Shown one piece after another: positions 34,756 through 42,322 of a DNA stretch of 64,000 nt (within the stretch, counting starts at the first letter, position 1; every line of letters starts with the position of its first letter). The translations under genes were made by a program, and so were the position numbers. The stretch is from Kordia sp. SMS9. Lineage in GTDB: Bacteria > Bacteroidota > Bacteroidia > Flavobacteriales > Flavobacteriaceae. Under the pieces are notes generated by a model that saw only the letters and a program-made list of their open reading frames with translations, ran no database searches and was not told where the DNA came from. The stretch spans positions 5,109,501 through 5,173,500 of the forward strand of contig NZ_CP031153.1 in assembly GCF_003352465.1 (NCBI RefSeq), given 5' to 3'.

Positions 34756-37700
34756 TTAATTTGCTGGCAATTGCTCTTGTATTTGAAAAGTGCTAAAGTT
34801 TAAAAAGTTCCCAGGATGCGCTAATACATTTTGTAGAATGAGTGGCGAATCTGCAAATCCACCTTCGTATTGTGTGGTACCACTCATATCTACATCATTA
34901 TCATTATACCCATTGATGATAAAGGTGGAAAAGTTGAGAAAGTTTCCTGGATCATTTAGCGCAGCTGATAAAATAGCGGTTGTATCTGGTGTTCCTCCCA
35001 AATATTGAACAAAATTGTCTCCATTTACATTTCCTGACCACATTCCCAAGGTATCAACTGGCATTCCTGCATCGGTCTGTGCATTCGCACCAAAAGCAAT
35101 TGGAACAGTAGCATCTGTAAAGTCAATATTCACACGATTACCATCTAATTGTTGTGCGCTATTTGTCATCACACCTAAATGATTTCTATGTTTGATAGCT
35201 ACAAAATAGTTTTCAATTGGTGATGTAAATTGTAAAATTCCACCTCCGTTCACATCAACCACATCGCCGTCGCGTTGTAATAAAGCCGATCGTCCTTCTA
35301 TCACTATTGAACTATCTGTTGCATCACGCAATTCCACAAAAACCCAATCCACAATGGCATTATTTCCTGTTACATTAAAAACAGCAGCATTACACGTAAG
35401 CGCATCTGCATACGGAGAAGTGGTAGGAATGATTCCTGCTACGCGCAAATCATCTCGCATCAGGTTTTCTTCTCCTGTATTTGGACTTAACGCTGCTCCT
35501 TGCAAAAATACTTTTGGTTCTACAATCACAGTTCCTTGTTCTATAATCGATTTAAAACCTGTCCAACCTGCATCTAAATAGGCTTGTCTTGTCCCTTGCG
35601 GGATAAATAAATCTGTTTTCGCTTTATCACCAAAAGTTCCACCATTTACAGTTGCCGGATTTACACTTTCTGAAATAATTTCTGTTAAACCAGTGATGAA
35701 AAAAGCTTCTGAACCAATTGAGGTTACACCTGCAGGAATCGTCACATTTAGTAGGTTACTATTATTTCGAAATCCTCTAAATTCAATTGTAGTTAAGGTA
35801 CTTGGGAGACTAATAGTACGTACACTTCTGTTTCTAAATGCTGAGTTCCCAATGGTCGTAATGGTAAAATCCAATCCGCCTTTTGATAAGAGTTCTGGGA
35901 AAATAAAGTCTCCATTAGGTACATCTCCGTTTCTTGCAACTGCACTTAGTGTATTTGGTGAAAATGAAAGTATTTCATAGCGAATTCCATTCACGGTAAA
36001 TCTACTTCCTACTGAAGGTCCACTTCCATTTACGGAGAAGAAACCTGTCCAACCTGCGTTGTCGTAGGTAGTTTCAGTTCCATTTGGAATCGTTAGACTT
36101 ATGTTTTCATTTTCTCCAAAAGAATTGGTTTCAATCGTAGCAGGAGTTGCTCCTAAAGCAATGACTTCTTCTAAACTTGTTGTATTGAAAGCATTGGCTC
36201 CAATAGCAGTTATAGTTGCTGGAAGCGTGACACTCGTAATGTTTTCATTTTGAAAAGCACTAGCATTGACACCTGTTACTGAGAATGTAGTTGTGTTAAA
36301 AGTAACTTGTTCAGGAATCACCAAGTCTCCCGTTACAGAACCTCCATCTACAGCTACTTCATTCGGATTGAGCGATGCGATTTCATACGTTATCCCTCCG
36401 TCAATAAAGGTTGTACCAATAGCGCCATCTGACAGTTGATCATTTACGGTTAAAAATCCTGTCCAACCTGCATTTGTATACTCCGTTTCAGTTCCACTTG
36501 GAATGGTCAAATTAATTACAGATCTATCACCCAAACTAGAAGCAACAATCGTTGGTGGTGTGGTTGCTTGCGCATCCATAGACGTAAGTGGCGTTGCTGT
36601 AAACGCGTTGCTTCCTATGGATGTAACATTGGCTCCTATAACTACAGAAGTAATTCCTGTATTTTGAAACGCACTATCTATAATTTCAGTAACGCTAAAC
36701 GTAGTTCCACTAAATGATTCGGTAACGGTTGCCGGAATGACAATATTTTGATTTTGAGACGCATTCGCAATGTCCAATACGGTTACCTCGTTTGGATTTA
36801 CGGCAATCACTTCATATTGTAGATCGCCTTCTGTAAATCGAGCGCCAATTTGAAATTCTCCATTAATACTTCCAAAACCTGTCCAACCTGCAGCTATATA
36901 ATCATCGATGACCGATTGCTGGTTTGGAATGATAGACAAGTTAATGGTACTTCTTCCACCAAAACTGTTCGATTCAATAGTGGCTGGTGTAGCACTGTCT
37001 GCTGTAATTGAATTTAATGGATTGCTATTAAAAGCTTCAACTCCTATGGTTTGAATATTTGCAGGAATGGTAATCGCTGTCAAAAGATTTTCACTGAAAG
37101 TATTTACTTCAATTGTTGAAATAGTTGTCGGAATGGTCACACTTGTCAATTGATTGTTTCGAAAAGAAAAACCTTGTAAATCTGTTAAACTCGCTGGAAA
37201 ACTAATACTTGTAATTTCATTATTACGAAACGAATCATTTCGTATGGTTTGAAGGTTTGTAGGAAGCGTGACACTCACCAAATTGTTATCTCGAAACACT
37301 CCTACGTTAATTACTGTAATTCCATCCGGAATGACAATACTGGTCAATTGATTGTTACGAAATGCACCAGATCCTAATGTTGTGAGTGAAGATGATAAAT
37401 TAACACTTGTGAGTTGATTATTACGAAAAGCATCAACGTCAATAGTCTCAACTGTAGAAGGTAACACCAAACTCGATATTGAATTATCTAGAAAGGCAAA
37501 TCTACCAATGGTAATAACACCTGTTGGAATGGCTACACTTGTTAATTGATTATTTCGGAATGCTTCCCGATCAATCACATCTAAAGAGTTTGGTAGTGAG
37601 ATACTGGATATGGTATTATTTATAAAAGCTCCTTCTCCTATAGTCACTGTTCCAAACGGAATTGTTACACTTGTTAATTGATTGCCTCTAAAAGCATTTA

Positions 37701-39561
37701 CACCAATAGTTTCTGGTCCGGATGTGAATGTAACCTGTGTTAAATCATTATTTAAAAATGCGTCTTCACCAATTGTCGTTACGGATGCTGGCAATGTGAT
37801 AGACATTAAATTGTTAGCTTCAAAAGATTCACCACCAATTACTTCTATACTTGCAGGAAACACAACACTATTCAAATTTCTAGCTCTAAAAGCGCGAAAT
37901 CCAATAGCAGTAATACCAAATGTGATTCCATTTTTAGTTGTAGTAGCAGGTACTATCAAGTCAACAATTCCTGTTCCACCGCCTGTGAATTCTACTGTAT
38001 TTGGGTTGACACCATTTATTGTATAATTGAATCCATCTACAGAAAAATCAGAACCGATAAAAGGTGTTCCATTGATAGAAAAGAAGCCTGTCCAACCACC
38101 ATTTACGTAGGATGCTTCTGAACCACTTGGTACTGTTAAGCCAATGTTTCCACGATTTAGAATACTATTCGTCTCAAGTGTAGGCGCTGTTATTGCCTGC
38201 GAAATGATTTCAACGAGTAAATTATTGTCATTAAAAGCTTCAGTAGCAATCGTAGTTACCGAAGCTGGAAGTGTAATGGTTGTTAAGTTATTATCCTCAA
38301 GTGCTTCTGTTCCAATAACTTCTACATTGGTTGGTAGTACAACACTATTTAGATTTCTACTTCTAAAAGCACGAAGCCCAATAGCGGTTACGGTAAATGA
38401 AATATTGTTTTTAGTGGTTGTAGAAGGTAATACTAAATCCGTGCCGCTTCCACCACCTCGTATTTCAACTGTATTTGGATTGACACCATTAATTCTGTAA
38501 TTAAATCCATCCGCAGAAAAATCTGAACCTATAAAAGGGGTTCCATTGATCGAAAAGAAACCTGTCCAACCGCCATTTACATACGAAGCTTCCGAGCCGC
38601 TTGGTACTGTTAAACCAATATTTCCACGATCGTCAATACTATTTGAGTTAATAGTTGGTGCGCTAGTCGCTTGTGAAATTACTTCTGTAAGCGGATTATC
38701 TCGGAACGCTTCATTATCAATTATCGTAACAGAAGCAGGAAGTGTAATAGTTGTTAAATTATTGAGTTCAAATGCTTCCGTTTTAATCCTTTCTATGGTG
38801 TTTGAAAAAGTTACACTATTGATTGAAGCGCCTCTAAAAGCTCTAAAACCTACACCAGTAACCGTATATGTATCTCCAGATTGTGGTTCAAGTACCGAAG
38901 TAGGCATTACTACATCTGTAATTCCGTTTAAACGTGCAGCAACCTCAACTTCCGCTGGGTCTTGCGAAGTAACTCGATAACGCAAATCACCAACATCAAA
39001 AAGACCTCCAACTGGAATTTCTCCATTGACTGTATTAAAACCTGTCCAACCTGCTTGACGATAGGTTTCTTCCAAACCGTTTGGCACTGTTAAATCCACA
39101 TTACTACGGGTTCCAAAAGAGCTGTTAGAAATAGATGCAGGAACGGTTCCTAAAGCTATGACTTCAGTTAATCCACCACCCAAAAAAGCTTCACCTCCAA
39201 CGGAAGTCACACTTGCTGGAAGCGTAATGCTCGTCAATCCGCCATTATCTCGAAATGCTCGGAAACTAATGGTTGTAATGGTATTTGGTAAAATAACACC
39301 ATTACCTGCTCCGTTTCTGTATGCAGAGTTGCCAATGGTAGTTACCGTATATATAGTACCAACACCGTCTGTCGCGGTGCTTGGTATTGTGAGTGGAATA
39401 CTTCCATCACTTCCACCTGTGACTTCAACCTCGTTTGGATTGGTTGATAATACGTTAAAATTAAATCCGTTGTCGGAAAATGTTTGTGCAGCACTTATGA
39501 TGACAAAAAATTGCATCACAAGCACCATTAGTTTTGTTTTTTTGATATCTGCCCTTATCAT
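34756..39561 (-). CDS. Giant BspA-type LRR surface protein with duplicated dockerin-like tail (1601 aa)
   Basis: The N-terminus is a signal-like stretch (KLMVLVMQFFVIISAAQ, residues 10-26); the start could be the ATG at 39561 or an internal Met. LRR_5 repeats cover about 30-1340. One ~160-residue unit (IGSDFSADGFNYRINGVNPNTV...) is duplicated, giving a ~0.48-kb DNA repeat near 38060/38540. A very regular mid-section (AFRNNQLTSV... repeated) follows. The tail starts at KVFLQGAALSP (about 1350) and ends in the same FLNFSTF repeats as the other three. Upstream is a proper TAnnTTTG box, unlike the other LRR genes. Confidence 0.85.
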   Translation of the reverse strand: MIRADIKKTKLMVLVMQFFVIISAAQTFSDNGFNFNVLSTNPNEVEVTGGSDGSIPLTIPSTATDGVGTIYTVTTIGNSAYRNGAGNGVILPNTITTISFRAFRDNGGLTSITLPASVTSVGGEAFLGGGLTEVIALGTVPASISNSSFGTRSNVDLTVPNGLEETYRQAGWTGFNTVNGEIPVGGLFDVGDLRYRVTSQDPAEVEVAARLNGITDVVMPTSVLEPQSGDTYTVTGVGFRAFRGASINSVTFSNTIERIKTEAFELNNLTTITLPASVTIIDNEAFRDNPLTEVISQATSAPTINSNSIDDRGNIGLTVPSGSEASYVNGGWTGFFSINGTPFIGSDFSADGFNYRINGVNPNTVEIRGGGSGTDLVLPSTTTKNNISFTVTAIGLRAFRSRNLNSVVLPTNVEVIGTEALEDNNLTTITLPASVTTIATEAFNDNNLLVEIISQAITAPTLETNSILNRGNIGLTVPSGSEASYVNGGWTGFFSINGTPFIGSDFSVDGFNYTINGVNPNTVEFTGGGTGIVDLIVPATTTKNGITFGITAIGFRAFRARNLNSVVFPASIEVIGGESFEANNLMSITLPASVTTIGEDAFLNNDLTQVTFTSGPETIGVNAFRGNQLTSVTIPFGTVTIGEGAFINNTISSISLPNSLDVIDREAFRNNQLTSVAIPTGVITIGRFAFLDNSISSLVLPSTVETIDVDAFRNNQLTSVNLSSSLTTLGSGAFRNNQLTSIVIPDGITVINVGVFRDNNLVSVTLPTNLQTIRNDSFRNNEITSISFPASLTDLQGFSFRNNQLTSVTIPTTISTIEVNTFSENLLTAITIPANIQTIGVEAFNSNPLNSITADSATPATIESNSFGGRSTINLSIIPNQQSVIDDYIAAGWTGFGSINGEFQIGARFTEGDLQYEVIAVNPNEVTVLDIANASQNQNIVIPATVTESFSGTTFSVTEIIDSAFQNTGITSVVIGANVTSIGSNAFTATPLTSMDAQATTPPTIVASSLGDRSVINLTIPSGTETEYTNAGWTGFLTVNDQLSDGAIGTTFIDGGITYEIASLNPNEVAVDGGSVTGDLVIPEQVTFNTTTFSVTGVNASAFQNENITSVTLPATITAIGANAFNTTSLEEVIALGATPATIETNSFGENENISLTIPNGTETTYDNAGWTGFFSVNGSGPSVGSRFTVNGIRYEILSFSPNTLSAVARNGDVPNGDFIFPELLSKGGLDFTITTIGNSAFRNRSVRTISLPSTLTTIEFRGFRNNSNLLNVTIPAGVTSIGSEAFFITGLTEIISESVNPATVNGGTFGDKAKTDLFIPQGTRQAYLDAGWTGFKSIIEQGTVIVEPKVFLQGAALSPNTGEENLMRDDLRVAGIIPTTSPYADALTCNAAVFNVTGNNAIVDWVFVELRDATDSSIVIEGRSALLQRDGDVVDVNGGGILQFTSPIENYFVAIKHRNHLGVMTNSAQQLDGNRVNIDFTDATVPIAFGANAQTDAGMPVDTLGMWSGNVNGDNFVQYLGGTPDTTAILSAALNDPGNFLNFSTFIINGYNDNDVDMSGTTQYEGGFADSPLILQNVLAHPGNFLNFSTFQIQEQLPAN

Positions 39562-39663
39562 AATATATAGTATTGGTTAATGAATTGTTTGTTTACGTAG
39601 GCTTATTTATAATTCAATACTAGCTTTAGTTAGAGGCATTCTTAAAACTAAACTTTATGTTGA

Positions 39664-39671
39664 CAAAAGTA
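39664..39671 (-). promoter_or_regulatory. -7 box of the 1601-aa LRR gene
   Basis: Reads TACTTTTG on the minus strand, matching TAnnTTTG, about 100 bases before the ATG at 39561. Confidence 0.5.
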
Positions 39672-39723
39672 GTGTCAAATTTGGCAGAAGGATGTAACAA
39701 TACCGCATATTACTGATACATTT

Positions 39724-39746
39724 CCGACATATCGTCGGTTTTTTTA
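39724..39746 (+). terminator. Orphan plus-strand hairpin terminator
   Basis: CCGAC (39724-39728) pairs with GTCGG (39734-39738), loop ATATC, followed by seven T's. No plus-strand gene precedes it. Confidence 0.5.
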
Positions 39747-39866
39747 CAGCGATGCTATGCATGCATAAATTATTTAAAATCAAGCAATTAAAATAAACTA
39801 TTACGATTTCGCTTATAAATTTCCGTAGCATGCTGTCGGATCGTTACCATTTTTTTATTTTTGCAT

Positions 39867-40376
39867 ATGATTCAGAAAATTGCGCTTGGCGGAGGTTGTC
39901 ATTGGTGTACTGAAGCGGTTTTTCAATCGTTGAAAGGCGTGCGACATGTAGCACAAGGTTGGGTACAATCAACCGAAGAAAATGATAGCTTTTCGGAAGC
40001 TGTTATTGTACAGTTTGATGCATCTGTAATTCCGTTGAAGATGCTTGTGGAGATTCATCTACGAACGCACAAATCGACCGTGCAACATTCTATGCGGAAG
40101 AAATACCGTTCTGCCATTTATTATTACGATCAGGCGCAACAGCAGTTCGTTTCTGAACTTTTAGCTACACTACAGACTGAGTTTGAAGAAAAAATCATCA
40201 CGCAAGTGTTGCCGTTTATTTCGTTTAAAGCTTCGCGCTCAGCAATTACCAATTATTACTATTCCAATCCACAAAAGCCTTTTTGCGAACAGTTTATCAA
40301 TCCGAAATTGAAATTGTTACTTGAAGAATTTTTAAATTATACAGCGCAAGAAAAGTTGAAACATTTAGGAAACTAG
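39867..40376 (+). CDS. Divergent peptide-methionine sulfoxide reductase A-like protein
   Basis: A 169-residue MsrA-like protein. The N-terminal motif is GGGCHWCTEAVF (Cys11 as the catalytic residue and Cys14), versus GCFWC in normal MsrA. VQFDASVIPLKMLVEIHLRTHKST resembles the MsrA L-L-x-x-F-W-x-x-H-D segment, and RSAIYYYDQAQQQF follows the R-S-x-I-x-x-x-x-x-x-Q pattern. The GYxGG and TGHAE parts are missing, so the substrate pocket must differ. Start at ATG 39867; a TTG two codons upstream is less likely. A TATTTTTG box ends only 3 bases before the ATG, so the message may be almost leaderless. Confidence 0.75.
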   Translation: MIQKIALGGGCHWCTEAVFQSLKGVRHVAQGWVQSTEENDSFSEAVIVQFDASVIPLKMLVEIHLRTHKSTVQHSMRKKYRSAIYYYDQAQQQFVSELLATLQTEFEEKIITQVLPFISFKASRSAITNYYYSNPQKPFCEQFINPKLKLLLEEFLNYTAQEKLKHLGN

Positions 40377-40585
40377 GCAGTTCTATAAATTCCTGCCTGC
40401 GCAAGAATGACAGCATTAAACAAGAAAATTTCTCAAAAAACAATGCAACTTCAATACTAGAAAGTGTACCGAAGTTATCTTTTTAAATGGTTTTATACTT
40501 TTTGTTTGAAAGCAACAGATTGCCACTAATTTCAATGAAATTCTCGCAAAGACGTTTCAAAAAAATCTACAATCGTACATTCTCA

Positions 40586-40978
40586 CTATTTTTTCACCAA
40601 TACTGCATTTTCAAGTTGAAGTTCTTCCAATGCAACATCATAATTCATGACACTTCCTTTTACCTGTACTTTTTGTCCTTCCTTAAATTCGTCCATAGAC
40701 GTTCCTTCTGCAAATCGGAAATATACACTATCATCTAGTAAAACGCCTTTTTTATCTTTTGACGTAATTACACCAGTAAGTAGTACTACCTTTTTAGCAT
40801 CTGTCCAATCTTTATGATTTTCCTTAATTGTGCTTAAAAATTCTTCGGTACTTCCTGAATATTCAGCTTTTACATTCGAAATATCTGGATCGCCCATTAA
40901 TGAATACGCTACAAAGAATGCCAATGCAAAGGAGATTAAAAACGTAATGAGGAGAAAACTTTTTTTAGGTAATGCCAT
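40586..40978 (-). CDS. Membrane-anchored OB-fold protein (tRNA_anti-like), second copy
   Basis: A 130-residue paralogue of the protein at 14049: one helix (LLITFLISFALAFFVAYSL, about 8-26), then YSGSTEEFLSTIKENHKDW, VVLLTGVITSKDKKGVLLDDSVYFRFAEG, VQVKGSVMNYDVALEELQLENAVLVKK. The last strands match the sister almost position by position. Here it follows purM by 26 bases rather than a YceI gene. The role is unknown; an envelope OB-fold binding a peptide or sugar is possible. Confidence 0.7.
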   Translation of the reverse strand: MALPKKSFLLITFLISFALAFFVAYSLMGDPDISNVKAEYSGSTEEFLSTIKENHKDWTDAKKVVLLTGVITSKDKKGVLLDDSVYFRFAEGTSMDEFKEGQKVQVKGSVMNYDVALEELQLENAVLVKK

Positions 40979-41004
40979 GATGCTATTTTTTTTATTGATT
41001 GATT

Positions 41005-42186
41005 TTATTGATATTCAAAAGTGCCGTAAGTGCTTAAAATCGTTAGTTTCTTGGTTTCAGAAGCTTCTACGCGACCGACAATTTGTGCTTCCACGTTGTA
41101 CGATTTTGAAATCGCTATAATGTCTTCGGCAACTTCTGGGGAAACGTACAATTCCATGCGATGGCCACAATTAAATACTTGATACATTTCTTTCCAATCC
41201 GTATTTGACTGCTCTTGAATGAGTTTGAATAAAGGTGGAATGTCAAACATGTTGTCTTTTACAATGTGCAAATCGTCTACAAAGTGCAATATTTTGGTTT
41301 GTGCGCCACCACTGCAATGCACCATTCCGTGAATTTGCTCCGAGCTATATTTCGCTAAAATACTTTTGATGATTGGCGCATACGTTCGCGTTGGTGATAA
41401 TACTAGTTTTCCAGCGTTCAAAGGTGCATTTTCAACAGCATCGGTCAATTTTGTATGTCCAGAATACACCAAATCGCTTGGCACCGCATTGTCAAAACTC
41501 TCTGGATATTTCTCGGCTAAATATTTGTGAAACACATCGTGACGTGCAGAGGTGAGTCCGTTGCTTCCCATGCCGCCGTTGTATTCCTTTTCGTAGGTTG
41601 CTTGCCCAAACGAAGCCAATCCAACGATAACATCGCCTGCTTTGATGTTTGCGTTGTCAATAACATCTTTTCGTTTCATACGAGCTGTTACGGTAGAATC
41701 GACAATAATAGTTCGTACCAAGTCGCCCACATCAGCCGTTTCGCCGCCTGTGGAATGAATCGTGACACCAAATGCTTTTAATTCTTGAATGAGTTCTTCA
41801 CTTCCGTTGATAATTGCGGAAATGACTTCACCAGGAATGTTGTTTTTGTTTCTTCCAATCGTAGAAGATAGCATGATATTATCTGTTGCGCCCACACACA
41901 ATAAATCGTCAATATTCATAATGAGTGCATCTTGTGCAATTCCTTTCCACACAGATACATCGCCTGTTTCTTTCCAATACATATAGGCTAAGGACGATTT
42001 TGTACCTGCGCCATCGGCATGCATGATCAAACAATAGTCTTCATCATTTGTTAAATAATCGGGTACAATTTTACAGAACGCTTTCGGGAATACTCCTTTA
42101 TCAATATTTTTAATAGCGTTATGCACATCTTCTTTCGATGCAGAAACGCCGCGCAGTGCATAGCGTTTTGATACTTCTTGACTCAT
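41005..42186 (-). CDS. purM: Phosphoribosylformylglycinamidine cyclo-ligase (AIR synthase)
   Basis: A 393-residue enzyme of purine synthesis that closes FGAM to AIR with ATP. The Bacteroidetes form is visible from the start: SQEVSKRYALRGVSASKEDV, then IMHADGAGTKSSLAYMYWKE, IAQDALIMNIDDLLCVGATDN (metal/nucleotide site), GVTIHSTGGETADVGD, and GQATYEKEYNGGMGSNGLTSARHD. I start at the ATG 42186, which has a TATCTTTG promoter box 19 bases upstream; the open frame runs on for 82 codons but that part is Lys/Arg-rich noise overlapping the divergent gene. It is probably co-transcribed with the OB-fold gene. Confidence 0.88.
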   Translation of the reverse strand: MSQEVSKRYALRGVSASKEDVHNAIKNIDKGVFPKAFCKIVPDYLTNDEDYCLIMHADGAGTKSSLAYMYWKETGDVSVWKGIAQDALIMNIDDLLCVGATDNIMLSSTIGRNKNNIPGEVISAIINGSEELIQELKAFGVTIHSTGGETADVGDLVRTIIVDSTVTARMKRKDVIDNANIKAGDVIVGLASFGQATYEKEYNGGMGSNGLTSARHDVFHKYLAEKYPESFDNAVPSDLVYSGHTKLTDAVENAPLNAGKLVLSPTRTYAPIIKSILAKYSSEQIHGMVHCSGGAQTKILHFVDDLHIVKDNMFDIPPLFKLIQEQSNTDWKEMYQVFNCGHRMELYVSPEVAEDIIAISKSYNVEAQIVGRVEASETKKLTILSTYGTFEYQ

Positions 42187-42204
42187 AGTTGTGTTGTTGT
42201 ACTG

Positions 42205-42212
42205 CAAAGATA
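42205..42212 (-). promoter_or_regulatory. -7 box of purM
   Basis: CAAAGATA on the plus strand is TATCTTTG on the minus strand, 19 bases before the purM ATG at 42186. It excludes the longer start. Confidence 0.55.
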
Positions 42213-42322
42213 ATTTTTTCATGTAAACACAGGAATGTATCACTAGATAAATATACGATGAATGTCGTATTTGTTCATTCCTCATTAATTGTTTAATTTG
42301 TTTCATACTGAAAAACAACAAT

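Larger units (their letters stand above)
39562..39866. other. 305-base intergenic region with two signals
   Basis: It holds the LRR promoter box (39664-39671), an orphan plus-strand terminator hairpin (39724-39746) and a 12-bp palindrome TATGCATGCATA (39756-39767). No gene. Confidence 0.6.

Noticed and set aside
18655..39561. True cellulosome-type cohesin/dockerin system
   Set aside because: The Ca2+-loop likeness is only partial, no cohesin domain is recognisable and there are no glycoside hydrolases; kept only as a docking hypothesis.
40377..40420. ATTCCTGCCTGCGCAAGAATGACAG tract after the MsrA-like gene
   Set aside because: Looks like the common dispersed 'CCTGCGCAGGAATGACA'-type intergenic sequence of flavobacteria; too short and single to call an element here.
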